Origin: Candidatus Gastranaerophilales bacterium
Lineage (GTDB): Bacteria; Cyanobacteriota; Vampirovibrionia; Gastranaerophilales; Gastranaerophilaceae
Reading direction: 5' to 3'
Assembly (NCBI GenBank): GCA_944324195.1
Contig: CALUVJ010000013.1
Location: 1 to 33,450, forward strand
DNA: 33,450 nucleotides
The position numbers and the translations under genes were made by a program. Shown here piece by piece: positions 7,602-14,976 of the stretch. Under the pieces are notes generated by a model that saw only the letters and a list, made by a program, of their open reading frames with translations, made no database searches and had not been told where the DNA came from. The stretch's first letter is position 1. Every line of letters begins with the position of its first letter.

Positions 7602-8813
7602 TTACTCTTCAATCTTTTTAATTTGTTTTTCTAAATTCAAAAGCAGTCTGTCAGTGGAATCTTTATTCAGAAGTGCTGATTGGACTGCAGTGTTTACAAG
7701 AGTATTAATTTCTTTTTGATTTCTTCTCTGCTTAAGCTGCGGAGTGATTTTGTTAATCTGTCTTGCACTTATTGAACGCGCTTTGGTTTCCAATGTGGAA
7801 TTGTCATTGTAGAATTTGTCGTTTAAAGCTTCGGAATTAGTGGCTATGACGTTTGTAAGCTTTGCAAGTTCAAGCTGGTTTTGTGCGTTTGTAAGGTACA
7901 GGCAGAAATCCAGGGCTTCTTTTTTATGCTTTGCTCTTAGAGGGATTACAAAATTCATAACGGAAAAATCATTTTGCCCCAAAGGTCCCTTGACTTGTTC
8001 AGTAACATCAGTATTTTGATAGACCGAAGGTGCGTTTTCTTTTATCATAGTAAGAAAATTCGCTCCGCCCTGATAAAAAATGATTTTTCCTGCCATATAT
8101 TGCTCGAGAGCCTCTCTGTGGGTAAAAGTTATACTCTCCGGAGGGATTAGGTCTTTTTCATATAAATCTCTGAACATTTCAAAAACCGGTTCTGCCTTAG
8201 GGTAATCTTCGGCCTCCGATATTCCGTACTTGTTTAAAATTTTAACCATTGTGTCATTTTCGGTTAGAGTCGGAAGATATGCATAAGCGCCGGTATTGGT
8301 TTTAACTTTTTCAGAAATTGCCGCAAGCTCTTTATACGTTTTTGGAAGTCTTAAAATCCCGGATTTTGAGAACAGGTCTTTGTTATAAATAGTTACGGCA
8401 CTTGTTGCGTACCAAGGAATTGAATAAAGTTTGTCATTGTATTTTAGTGCATTTATAATTTCGGGGTTAAATTCCGTAACAGCTTCGGGGGCAATTTCTT
8501 CCAGCGTACCTTTTTGTGCGAGCAGTGCCGAAAAATCCGGGTTTAAATTAATTAAATCCGGCGGGTTATCACTCATAACAGCAGCAAGGGTTCTTTTTTC
8601 GCCTTCAGAAAACGGAACGTCTATCCAATTGATATGAACGTTCGGGTGTTCTTTTTCATAAGTTCCGATAACTTTGTACATATATCCCGAAAAATCACCC
8701 ATCTGCAAAGTCCAGAAGGTAACTGTTAGGGGCTGGTGTTCTTTTCTTATTGAACAGGCGGTCAGTCCTAATATTGAAAATGTTATGAGTAAAAATGTAA
8801 TTATTTTTTTCAA
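7602..8813 (-). CDS. Extracellular solute-binding lipoprotein (ABC sugar-type, family 1), TTG start
   Basis: 403 residues with a lipoprotein signal peptide: MKKIITFLLITFSILGLTAC, lipobox LTAC, lipidated Cys20. The mature part has the family 1 binding-protein pattern: VTFWTLQMG, YEKEHPNVHINWIDVPF, LAAVMSDNPPDLINLNP, LEEIAPEA, YSIPWYATSAVTIYNKDLF, and a C-terminal block (AKHKKEALDFCLYLTNAQNQ). It would bind a sugar or oligosaccharide at the membrane surface and deliver it to an ABC permease. No permease or ATPase gene is adjacent, so it is an orphan here. The start codon is TTG at 8813-8811; no in-frame ATG gives a full signal peptide. The leader just upstream is a G-rich repeat with quadruplex potential that also supplies the only ribosome-site-like G tract. 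Confidence 0.88.
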   Translation of the reverse strand: MKKIITFLLITFSILGLTACSIRKEHQPLTVTFWTLQMGDFSGYMYKVIGTYEKEHPNVHINWIDVPFSEGEKRTLAAVMSDNPPDLINLNPDFSALLAQKGTLEEIAPEAVTEFNPEIINALKYNDKLYSIPWYATSAVTIYNKDLFSKSGILRLPKTYKELAAISEKVKTNTGAYAYLPTLTENDTMVKILNKYGISEAEDYPKAEPVFEMFRDLYEKDLIPPESITFTHREALEQYMAGKIIFYQGGANFLTMIKENAPSVYQNTDVTEQVKGPLGQNDFSVMNFVIPLRAKHKKEALDFCLYLTNAQNQLELAKLTNVIATNSEALNDKFYNDNSTLETKARSISARQINKITPQLKQRRNQKEINTLVNTAVQSALLNKDSTDRLLLNLEKQIKKIEE

Positions 8814-8818
8814 AATTA

Positions 8819-8849
8819 TCCCCCACCCTAACCCTCCCCGAAGGAGAGG
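8819..8849 (-). repeat. G-rich repeat with quadruplex pattern at the lipoprotein gene start
   Basis: On the minus strand four G runs occur in 20 bases (8820-8839): GGGG, GGG, GGG and GGGGG with loops A, TTA and T. CCCTCCCC-GAA-GGAGAGGG (plus strand) also forms a hairpin with one mismatch. It resembles the widespread C/G-rich dispersed repeats of the CCCTAACCCTC type. A related segment lies at 25410-25433. Confidence 0.6.
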
Positions 8850-8858
8850 GAAAATTTT

Positions 8859-9242
8859 TTAACTTTTTATATCTGTATTTAAATTTAAATCAATATACTT
8901 AAATGTGTTGGTTATAATTCCCGGAGGAAAGTTATAAACATTGTTGCAAGGAGTTATTTTCAGTATTGCATTAGCACTGTCAACACCTGCAATTGTTGCA
9001 AGATATTTGTTATGGTTTACTGTAAATATTACATACCCGTTTGTTGTCTGAACTTCATCAATCAAAAACCTGTTTGCAGAAAGTGATGCAAGTGTAAGAT
9101 AGAAAAGTTTTTCTTTATCAACCGCAAAAATTTTAGTGCAGTTTTCGAATGTAATATTCTGCGGTGTGGTAAGCGGTGCTTCATTTGCAAAAACAAACGG
9201 TAAACCGAATAATAGCACTAAAAATACAAAAAACTTTTTCAT
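8859..9242 (-). CDS. Small secreted protein of unknown function
   Basis: 127 residues beginning with a clear Sec signal peptide (MKKFFVFLVLLFGLPFVFA, cleavage probably after VFA at 19). The mature part of about 108 residues has two cysteines (FENCTKIF and ITPCNNVY) that could form a disulfide, and alternating beta-type segments (NGYVIFTVNHNKYLATIAG). I do not recognise a family. The AGGAGAAAG ribosome site fits the ATG at 9242. It lies about 45 bases upstream of the lipoprotein gene on the same strand, so the two may be cotranscribed, although a G-rich repeat sits between them. Confidence 0.72.
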   Translation of the reverse strand: MKKFFVFLVLLFGLPFVFANEAPLTTPQNITFENCTKIFAVDKEKLFYLTLASLSANRFLIDEVQTTNGYVIFTVNHNKYLATIAGVDSANAILKITPCNNVYNFPPGIITNTFKYIDLNLNTDIKS

Positions 9243-9314
9243 AACTTTCTCCTATGCCTTTGTATTTTAACACGGTTTACTTTTTACGGACTCCTATAAT
9301 TAAAGTATAAGTTC

Positions 9315-9343
9315 TTGCTTTTTGTTTAAATTGTTAGTAGAAT
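9315..9343 (+). promoter_or_regulatory. Promoter of the glycine-rich small membrane protein
   Basis: TTGCTT (9315-9320), 17 bases, TAGAAT (9338-9343). The -10 box overlaps an upstream ATG at 9342, which rules that ATG out as the start and supports the ATG at 9366, preceded by AAGGAGGTG. Confidence 0.65.
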
Positions 9344-9365
9344 GAATGAAAATAAGGAGGTGTGT

Positions 9366-9686
9366 ATGCGTATTTCTGCTATTCAAGGTCAAATCGGATA
9401 TCAAAAACCGGAATTGAAAAAAATAAACAAAGCCGATAAGCCTAAAACAACTATTGAACCGGCTCCGATACAGGCTCCTGCGTTTAAAGGGCGCGGCAAT
9501 GGTATGTTAATCGGTTTAGGTGTCGGACTTATCGGAGGTCTTTTATTATTTGCCGGCGGTGCTATAATCGGTGCCGTTACATTACCGACTATACTCGGCG
9601 GTGCGGGAGTTGTCGGAAGCGGTGCTGCGGGAGCTTATCTCGGGGATAAAATTGAAGATAAGATATCGGGCGAAGATAAAAAATAG
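9366..9686 (+). CDS. Small glycine-rich membrane protein with N-terminal FKG motif
   Basis: 106 residues from the ATG at 9366, chosen because of the near-ideal AAGGAGGTG site and the promoter at 9315-9343. It begins MRISAIQGQ, has a Pro/Lys-rich stretch (KPKTTIEPAPIQAPAFKGRG, FKG at about 40-42), then a hydrophobic glycine-rich domain (about 45-95) with GLGVGLIGGLLLFAGGAIIGA and GGAGVVGSGAAGAYLGDKI that could form one or two glycine-zipper membrane helices. The C-terminus is charged. Glycine-zipper proteins can be lysis or pore factors, surface proteins or structural elements; I cannot tell which. The start resembles the protein at 14598 (MQISPIRN then FKG). Confidence 0.7.
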   Translation: MRISAIQGQIGYQKPELKKINKADKPKTTIEPAPIQAPAFKGRGNGMLIGLGVGLIGGLLLFAGGAIIGAVTLPTILGGAGVVGSGAAGAYLGDKIEDKISGEDKK

Positions 9687-9745
9687 GCAGGATTCTATTT
9701 TTTATCCTGTAAAACTTTTTAATGCGTTAGAAATTAAAATGAAAT

Positions 9746-9776
9746 AATACCGGCTTTATCAACATTGGCCGGTATT
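9746..9776. other. 9-bp inverted repeat upstream of the membrane-protein/helicase operon
   Basis: AATACCGGC and GCCGGTATT flank a 13-base spacer. With no U tract, it could be an operator, a weak terminator of the preceding gene or a leader hairpin. It lies about 50 bases upstream of the extended -10 at 9826-9834. Confidence 0.45.
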
Positions 9777-9825
9777 ACTTTGTAACCATATTCATACATA
9801 GGCAGTATGCAATCCTTGTAAGATG

Positions 9826-9834
9826 TGGTATAAT
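9826..9834 (+). promoter_or_regulatory. Extended -10 promoter before the 9851-14477 gene group
   Basis: TGGTATAAT matches the TGn-TATAAT extended -10 consensus, which needs little -35 contact. It is followed within about 10 bases by AAGGGGA and the ATG at 9851. Confidence 0.55.
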
Positions 9835-9850
9835 TTCCGTAAGGGGAAAA

Positions 9851-10090
9851 ATGGATAACATTTTTGAAGTTGAAAAATTAAACTCAATAAGAAACGAAAT
9901 GACACACCTGTGGGGCTCTGTGTTTGTAACCGCAGGAGGTTCGATAGCTTTGTTTTTAAACAGTTCATCACTGGTAAATTATGTATTGGGCGTAGCCGGA
10001 ATCATAATTTCCATAATAATGGCAAATGCTTATTTTATCAGAAGAAATGAAGTTGTCAAAATCCTTAAATCTCTGGAAAAGATGCAATAA
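9851..10090 (+). CDS. Small two-helix membrane protein
   Basis: 79 residues with two predicted transmembrane segments, about 20-37 (WGSVFVTAGGSIALFLN) and 41-62 (LVNYVLGVAGIIISIIMAN), and a basic amphipathic tail (FIRRNEVVKILKSLEKMQ) likely on the cytoplasmic side by the positive-inside rule. The N-terminus is charged and helical. The ribosome site is AAGGGGA. No family recognised. It is the first gene of a same-strand group with gaps of 16, 47 and 25 bases leading to the helicase-nuclease and DUF3137 genes, so it may be a membrane partner of those products. Confidence 0.65.
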   Translation: MDNIFEVEKLNSIRNEMTHLWGSVFVTAGGSIALFLNSSSLVNYVLGVAGIIISIIMANAYFIRRNEVVKILKSLEKMQ

Positions 10091-10106
10091 AATTTGGAGG
10101 AAAACT

Positions 10107-10214
10107 ATGAATATTCAATTACTTTCTCAAATAACGGCTCTGATTGGTTTTTTATTTCTCGCAGGCTTTTGCATTTACAAATACACAAAACAGAATCACG
10201 ATTACAAGTTTTAA
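10107..10214 (+). CDS. 35-residue single-helix membrane peptide
   Basis: A short gene starting at the ATG at 10107 with an excellent TTTGGAGG site 6 bases upstream. The product begins MNIQLLSQ, crosses the membrane once (ITALIGFLFLAGFCIYKY, about 9-26) and ends in the polar KQNHDYKF. The reading frame is open further upstream, but that part overlaps the preceding gene and lacks a ribosome site. It follows the two-helix protein by 16 bases. Small membrane peptides next to enzymes can be regulators, anchors or toxins; no evidence selects one. Confidence 0.55.
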   Translation: MNIQLLSQITALIGFLFLAGFCIYKYTKQNHDYKF

Positions 10215-10261
10215 TTATAAGTACGGCCAAATATACGTGGCTATAATCCCAAGGAGACAAC

Positions 10262-13200
10262 ATGTTACAGGAAGCAACAAGGGCGATTAATTCAGCATTT
10301 AATAACAGTTTCATAAAGAAACTCAGCCAATATCTTCACGATTGCGTGAGAGAAGAGGTTAAGAGTTCGACTTTCAGAAATCTGAAAGCAGACAAAGATA
10401 ACAAATGGATTTTTCTTAATGAAGATGATACTTTATTTACTCAGGGGCTTGAATATATTCGCCTTGAAGGTTCTGATCCTAAGTTAACCGAACTTATGAT
10501 TCAGTCTGAAACAAGCCAGAAAGATAAGTATTTGATTTACGGGTATTTATTTCTTGTCGGCAAATCAAAATCCGGAAGAAAAAATGAGTTTTTGACTCCG
10601 CTTCTTTATTCTCCATGCAGACTTGAACGCAACGGGGTTAATATCAACTGCATGTTGACGGATGAATTTATTTCTCTAAATACCGGTGCTTTGACTGCGC
10701 TTATGAAAAAAAACGATGATGAGGATGAAACTGAACAGCTTCTTGAGGGGCTTCTGGACGTTGTACCGACAGTTCCGATTACAAAAGAAAAACTTGATAT
10801 ATTCTTAACTACTCTAAAATCAATCATCCCTGATATTGACGTTTCTCTTAATCCGGCAAATTCCGTCAATGAGGATAATATTACAAAAGATTTTTACAAT
10901 GAAAAAATAGGCGCGGATAATATTGATGAAATAATTGAAGAGGAAGAAGGGGCAAAGAAAACTCAAATCAAGTTAGAAAAAATAAGTCTTACAAATCAGT
11001 GTGCAATTATTTTAACCAAGCGCCCTGCGGTTACTGCAGGCGTTCTGCACGAACTTACACAGATTGCGGAAAAACCGAGCGGAATTTATCGTGAAACGGT
11101 GCTTAACCTTATAAACGAAGAATACACACAATCTAAGCCGACAGACAGCCAGCAAAAGACACTGGCGGACTTTTTCCCGGTAACCCCTCTGTCTTTATCG
11201 GATGCTCAATTGAACGTAATTAAAAATGTAGAAAATGCCAAACTGGTTTCTGTTTTCGGACCTCCGGGGACAGGTAAATCGCAGACAATTGTTAACCTTG
11301 CGGCACATTTAATTGCAAACGGAAAAACTGTTCTTGTTGCTTCAAGAATGGATAAGGCGGTTGATGTTGTGGCAGAGAGATTAAACGAACTCGGAGCGCC
11401 ATTTTTGGCACTCAGAGCAGGAAGGTTAAATTACCAAAGAGAACTTTCCATGCAGCTTCAAGACCTTTTAGCGAACAAAGTCGACCTTGATGAAGGAGCG
11501 GAAAACTCTATTCTCTGCGATGTTTCTGATATGGAACAATTGTTGAAAGCAATTTCTGATTTGGAGAAAAAATCAGAAAAAATTATCAAGCTGGAAGAAG
11601 AATGGACAGGGGTAAATAGTGAAATTAATCTTCAGAAATCCCAATATGCAAATCCGCAGTTTATCAAACATGTTCTTAAGAAGGACGAAATTAATCTGGT
11701 GGAAAACTCAATTAAGTTACTCAGCGAAAATATCGAAAAATCCGGCTTTTGGAGCGGATTAAAAAATATTTCCGCAATCGGTAATCTTAAAAAAGTACTT
11801 AAGATTAATAATTTTGATGTTAATAATGAAAATCTTGCAGCATTAAAAAATGAACTGGAGTTTGCAAAACTTATCTGCCATGCAAGAATGATTGAAACCG
11901 AGATTCAGGACACAGGAAATGTTCATGTTCTGTCAGAACAGATAAGGAATATGAAAAAGAAGCAAAAACGTCTTGCGATTGATATTTTGAAAACAAAACG
12001 CAGACAGGCTCTAAAAGGTTTGATGCAGGATCCGGTGAAACGCCAAAGACTTTTTGTACATTCAAAATCACTGGTTGAGAGAAAGAAGAATCTTCAAAAC
12101 AGACTTCTTGAAACGGAGGACTTTAGACCGCTTCTGGAAGCATTTCCTTGCTGGTGCGTAACAACTTATGCCGTTTCGGGCTCGTTGCCGATGAAGCCGG
12201 GGCTTTTTGATGTCGTTATCATTGATGAAGCTTCCCAGTGCGATATTGCAAGCTGCTTCCCGATTCTTTACAGAGCCAAAAAAGCAGTAGTTGTCGGTGA
12301 TGACAAGCAGCTTCCGCATCTTTCATTCTTAGAAAAGGCAAAAGAACAGTCATTCCTCTCACAATACGGAATCAATGACAGATATCAGCTTATGTGGAGA
12401 TTCAGGACAAATTCAATGTTCGACCTTGCAAACTACTATTCAATGCATCCGGTGCTTCTGGATGAACATTTCAGAAGTTTGCCGCCGATTATTAATTTCT
12501 CCAACAAAGAATTTTACGGCGGAAGAATTAAGGTTATGAGACGCAATGACAACACAAGAAAAGTTCTTGAAACCGTTGTTGTGCCGGAGGGTAAAGTCGA
12601 TTTTGATGCCACAAGAAACCTTCCGGAGATTGAGGCTCTGGTTAAGAGACTGCATGAAATTGTAGTTGAAGATGAGAGGAAAAATCCTGAAAACCCTGTA
12701 TCTATCGGCATAATTTCACCGTTCCGCGCACAGGTCGAGCAATTGAAAATCTCCGTAAGAAAAGTACTTTCCGAGTATATGATGGAAAAACACCAAATTG
12801 AAATCGGAACAGCGCATACTTTTCAGGGGGATGAAAGGGATATAATCCTGACTTCGTGGGCGTATGCAAATAACAGTTTCCCGCAGAGTTTAATTTTCCT
12901 GCAAAAACCTAATTTGTTTAATGTTGCAATAACCCGTGCAAGATATCAGATGATTAATTTTATCTCTAAAGATCCCCGTGAGTTGCCGGAAGGACTTTTG
13001 AGAAGTTATTTCGGATATATTCAGGAATATGAGGACAGGTATTCACTAAGAAGTTCTGACGATTTTGACGAAAATATTTACAAAAACGGTTTTGAAAAAG
13101 AAGTTGCTCAGGCTTTCCGTGAACTTGGGCATGAAGTTACCTGCGGTGTTGAAATTGCAGGTTTGAGTGCGGATTTGGTAGTGGATAATAAATTTGTAGT

Positions 13201-13360
13201 TGAATGCGACGGGGTTGAGGACAAAACTCCTTCAAAGATTTCCAATATGAAAAAACAGGCAATCATTGAACGCTCCGGACTCAAAGTCTCCAGAATCTCA
13301 AAAAGAGAATGGATGTATTCTCCAAAAGCCTGTATTGACCGAATATTAAATACAAACTAG
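10262..13360 (+). CDS. Superfamily I helicase with C-terminal MTES_1575/DUF559-like nuclease domain
   Basis: 1032 residues. The N-terminal 300 or so are family-specific. The helicase (COG1112/AAA_11-AAA_12 type) has Walker A GPPGTGKS (333-340), a long helical insertion (about 410-600), motif II DEAS (655-658), motif III GDDKQLP (679-685), motif IV HFRSLPP, GIISPFRAQ, motif V HTFQGDERD (from 852) and motif VI VAITRAR (888-894). The last 90 residues resemble the PD-(D/E)xK-like REase_MTES_1575/DUF559 fold: FEKEV (944-948), SADLVV with D971, FVVECDG with E981, then a helix and LKVSRISKREWMYSP. The lysine of the ExK signature appears to be replaced (E-C-D), as is common in this subfamily. Such fusions often lie in defence islands and may unwind and cut foreign nucleic acid, but some are housekeeping. 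AAGGAG precedes the ATG. Confidence 0.85.
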   Translation: MLQEATRAINSAFNNSFIKKLSQYLHDCVREEVKSSTFRNLKADKDNKWIFLNEDDTLFTQGLEYIRLEGSDPKLTELMIQSETSQKDKYLIYGYLFLVGKSKSGRKNEFLTPLLYSPCRLERNGVNINCMLTDEFISLNTGALTALMKKNDDEDETEQLLEGLLDVVPTVPITKEKLDIFLTTLKSIIPDIDVSLNPANSVNEDNITKDFYNEKIGADNIDEIIEEEEGAKKTQIKLEKISLTNQCAIILTKRPAVTAGVLHELTQIAEKPSGIYRETVLNLINEEYTQSKPTDSQQKTLADFFPVTPLSLSDAQLNVIKNVENAKLVSVFGPPGTGKSQTIVNLAAHLIANGKTVLVASRMDKAVDVVAERLNELGAPFLALRAGRLNYQRELSMQLQDLLANKVDLDEGAENSILCDVSDMEQLLKAISDLEKKSEKIIKLEEEWTGVNSEINLQKSQYANPQFIKHVLKKDEINLVENSIKLLSENIEKSGFWSGLKNISAIGNLKKVLKINNFDVNNENLAALKNELEFAKLICHARMIETEIQDTGNVHVLSEQIRNMKKKQKRLAIDILKTKRRQALKGLMQDPVKRQRLFVHSKSLVERKKNLQNRLLETEDFRPLLEAFPCWCVTTYAVSGSLPMKPGLFDVVIIDEASQCDIASCFPILYRAKKAVVVGDDKQLPHLSFLEKAKEQSFLSQYGINDRYQLMWRFRTNSMFDLANYYSMHPVLLDEHFRSLPPIINFSNKEFYGGRIKVMRRNDNTRKVLETVVVPEGKVDFDATRNLPEIEALVKRLHEIVVEDERKNPENPVSIGIISPFRAQVEQLKISVRKVLSEYMMEKHQIEIGTAHTFQGDERDIILTSWAYANNSFPQSLIFLQKPNLFNVAITRARYQMINFISKDPRELPEGLLRSYFGYIQEYEDRYSLRSSDDFDENIYKNGFEKEVAQAFRELGHEVTCGVEIAGLSADLVVDNKFVVECDGVEDKTPSKISNMKKQAIIERSGLKVSRISKREWMYSPKACIDRILNTN

Positions 13361-13385
13361 AAACTAACGGGAGAACTCTAACCGC

Positions 13386-14477
13386 ATGAGTTTTGTAAGT
13401 GAATACATACAAATGCTAAAAAAACTTAAACCTGAACTTGATGAAACGGAAAAGGTTCGCAAAAGTTATTTGAAAAAATTTGTTATAGGTGAAAGTATAG
13501 TTCTTATTTTTTGTATAGTATACATTATATTATTTGCAAATTATGTTTCAAATATTCTGTTGCCGGCAGTAACAACTTTAGCATTTTTTCCTGCGCTTAG
13601 CTACTTCCCTTGCAGAAATTTTATAAATTATAAGAAGTATTTAAAAACAAATCTTGTACCAAAACTTATAAAATGCTTTGGCGATATAGAAAGAGTTGAT
13701 GAATGGAATATAAAATCGTTTTTTGATAAAAATGAACTGGATACCAGCAATTTGTTCAGCAGCTTTGACAGAATGATTACGGATGACGCTTTTTACGGTT
13801 CTTATCAGGGTATAAAGTATAAAATTGCTGAAATGCATTTAATTCAAGGTTCCGGCAAACACGCTTCAACCGCTTTTAAAGGTGTTGTAATAGCTTTTCC
13901 GTCAAACAAAACGATAAATTCAAATACTGTTATTGCAACAAAAAAGGATATGAACATAAGAAACTATCCTACCGGAATTATTTCAACAATTTTAACAATT
14001 CCGTTTCTTGCATTCATTTGGTATTGGGGGATTACCAGCGGTGAATTGATGAAAGATACAGAAGGGCTTATAAAACTCGTTTTAGGAACAATTGCCGTCC
14101 CTGTAATAATTTACGGTTTCTTTAAAAAATTTAAATCAATGGAAGCGGTTAAATTGGAGGATGTAAATTTTGATAAGAGGTTTAACGTTTTTGGCACGGA
14201 TCAGGTAGAAGCGAGATATCTTCTTACTCCTGCATTTATTGAAAGATTTTTGAGATTAAATACTGCCTTTGGTACAAAAAGGGCTAAGTGTTCTTTCTAT
14301 AAAAACCAAAACGGCAGCGATACTATTATGTTTGCTATTTCTACAAATAAAGATTTGTTTGAAACCGGAAATTTATTAACTCCGATTAATGAGCCTAAGT
14401 ATTATTTTTTGTCTGATTTTATTTCTATTTTTGATATGATAGAATTTTTTAAACTTAATGAACAAACAAAAATATAA
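13386..14477 (+). CDS. DUF3137-type membrane protein
   Basis: 363 residues. The C-terminal block FDKRFNVFGTDQVEARYLLTPAFIERFLRLN (about 258-290) is the hallmark of DUF3137, a family of unknown function. A soluble N-terminal helix precedes two hydrophobic segments (about 33-55 and 58-75); a central soluble domain with GSYQGIKYKIAEMHL and FKGVVIAFPSNKT follows; then two more segments (about 200-220 and 228-247). It starts 25 bases after the helicase stop codon with GGGAGA upstream, so it is probably in the same transcript. DUF3137 genes elsewhere often pair with lemA; here the partner is a helicase-nuclease, which is unexpected. Confidence 0.78.
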   Translation: MSFVSEYIQMLKKLKPELDETEKVRKSYLKKFVIGESIVLIFCIVYIILFANYVSNILLPAVTTLAFFPALSYFPCRNFINYKKYLKTNLVPKLIKCFGDIERVDEWNIKSFFDKNELDTSNLFSSFDRMITDDAFYGSYQGIKYKIAEMHLIQGSGKHASTAFKGVVIAFPSNKTINSNTVIATKKDMNIRNYPTGIISTILTIPFLAFIWYWGITSGELMKDTEGLIKLVLGTIAVPVIIYGFFKKFKSMEAVKLEDVNFDKRFNVFGTDQVEARYLLTPAFIERFLRLNTAFGTKRAKCSFYKNQNGSDTIMFAISTNKDLFETGNLLTPINEPKYYFLSDFISIFDMIEFFKLNEQTKI

Positions 14478-14597
14478 GATGTTATAATTCAAAAAGAGCA
14501 AGAATTAATTTGTAAAATTTTATTAACAAATAGCAAAAAAAATTTTCAGAAAACTTAATATAGCATAAATGTACAGCCGGAAGTGAAGGAGTTAATT

Positions 14598-14954
14598 ATG
14601 CAAATATCACCAATTAGAAATGACAGACAAATTTTTAAGGGAAATCTGATTGTTAATAATATCAAAGCAAACACTGTAGAAAAAATTATAACTGATAAAA
14701 AAACTGACAAGCAGCTAAAAGACGGGTTTAACCATATTATTAACAGCCGGATGTTTGTGATGAAGAGTCAGGAAGAATGCTTATCTAAATTAAAAGAGTG
14801 TGTGAATAATTTCTCTGACATAACAGGTGTAAACCTTGGTAAAAACTTGAAATATCCGAGTAAAGAAGAAATTTCTGTCATGTATAACTCTGCAAAAGAT
14901 ATTTCTAAACTTGATGTTCCGGGTTATTTCTCAATCGTTCATTCAGTAAAATAG
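14598..14954 (+). CDS. Short FKG-motif protein of unknown function
   Basis: 118 residues from the ATG at 14598, chosen because GAAGGAG lies 8 bases upstream and would be coding if the ATG at 14583 were used. It starts MQISPIRNDRQIFKGN, with no signal peptide or membrane helix, and continues as a charged, mostly helical protein (IINSRMFVMKSQEECLSKLKECVNNF) with two cysteines. The opening resembles that of the protein at 9366 and, as I recall, a recurring start of Gastranaerophilales-specific proteins. It lies between the DUF3137 gene and priA with a gap of about 120 AT-rich bases upstream. Confidence 0.62.
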   Translation: MQISPIRNDRQIFKGNLIVNNIKANTVEKIITDKKTDKQLKDGFNHIINSRMFVMKSQEECLSKLKECVNNFSDITGVNLGKNLKYPSKEEISVMYNSAKDISKLDVPGYFSIVHSVK

Positions 14955-14969
14955 ATTTTAGAGTATAAT
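14942..14969 (+). promoter_or_regulatory. Promoter of priA, likely leaderless
   Basis: TTCAGT (14942-14947), 16 bases, TATAAT (14964-14969). Only 7 bases separate the -10 box from the ATG at 14977, so transcription would begin at or next to the start codon. No ribosome-binding sequence is visible. Confidence 0.5.
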
Positions 14970-14976
14970 AATACTA

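Noticed and set aside
9342-9365. Earlier ATG of the glycine-rich protein
   Set aside because: It overlaps the -10 box, and a near-ideal ribosome site sits between it and the ATG at 9366.
10026-10106. Upstream extension of the 35-residue peptide
   Set aside because: It overlaps the preceding gene in another frame and lacks a ribosome site, while the ATG at 10107 has a strong one.
10242-10247. TATAAT as a separate promoter for the helicase gene
   Set aside because: The predicted start of transcription would fall inside the AAGGAG ribosome site, and no -35 box is seen. Cotranscription with the small genes is simpler.
13386-14477. LemA-like identity for the DUF3137 protein
   Set aside because: There is no LemA helix pattern; the EARYLLTP block belongs to DUF3137, which is only a frequent neighbour of lemA.
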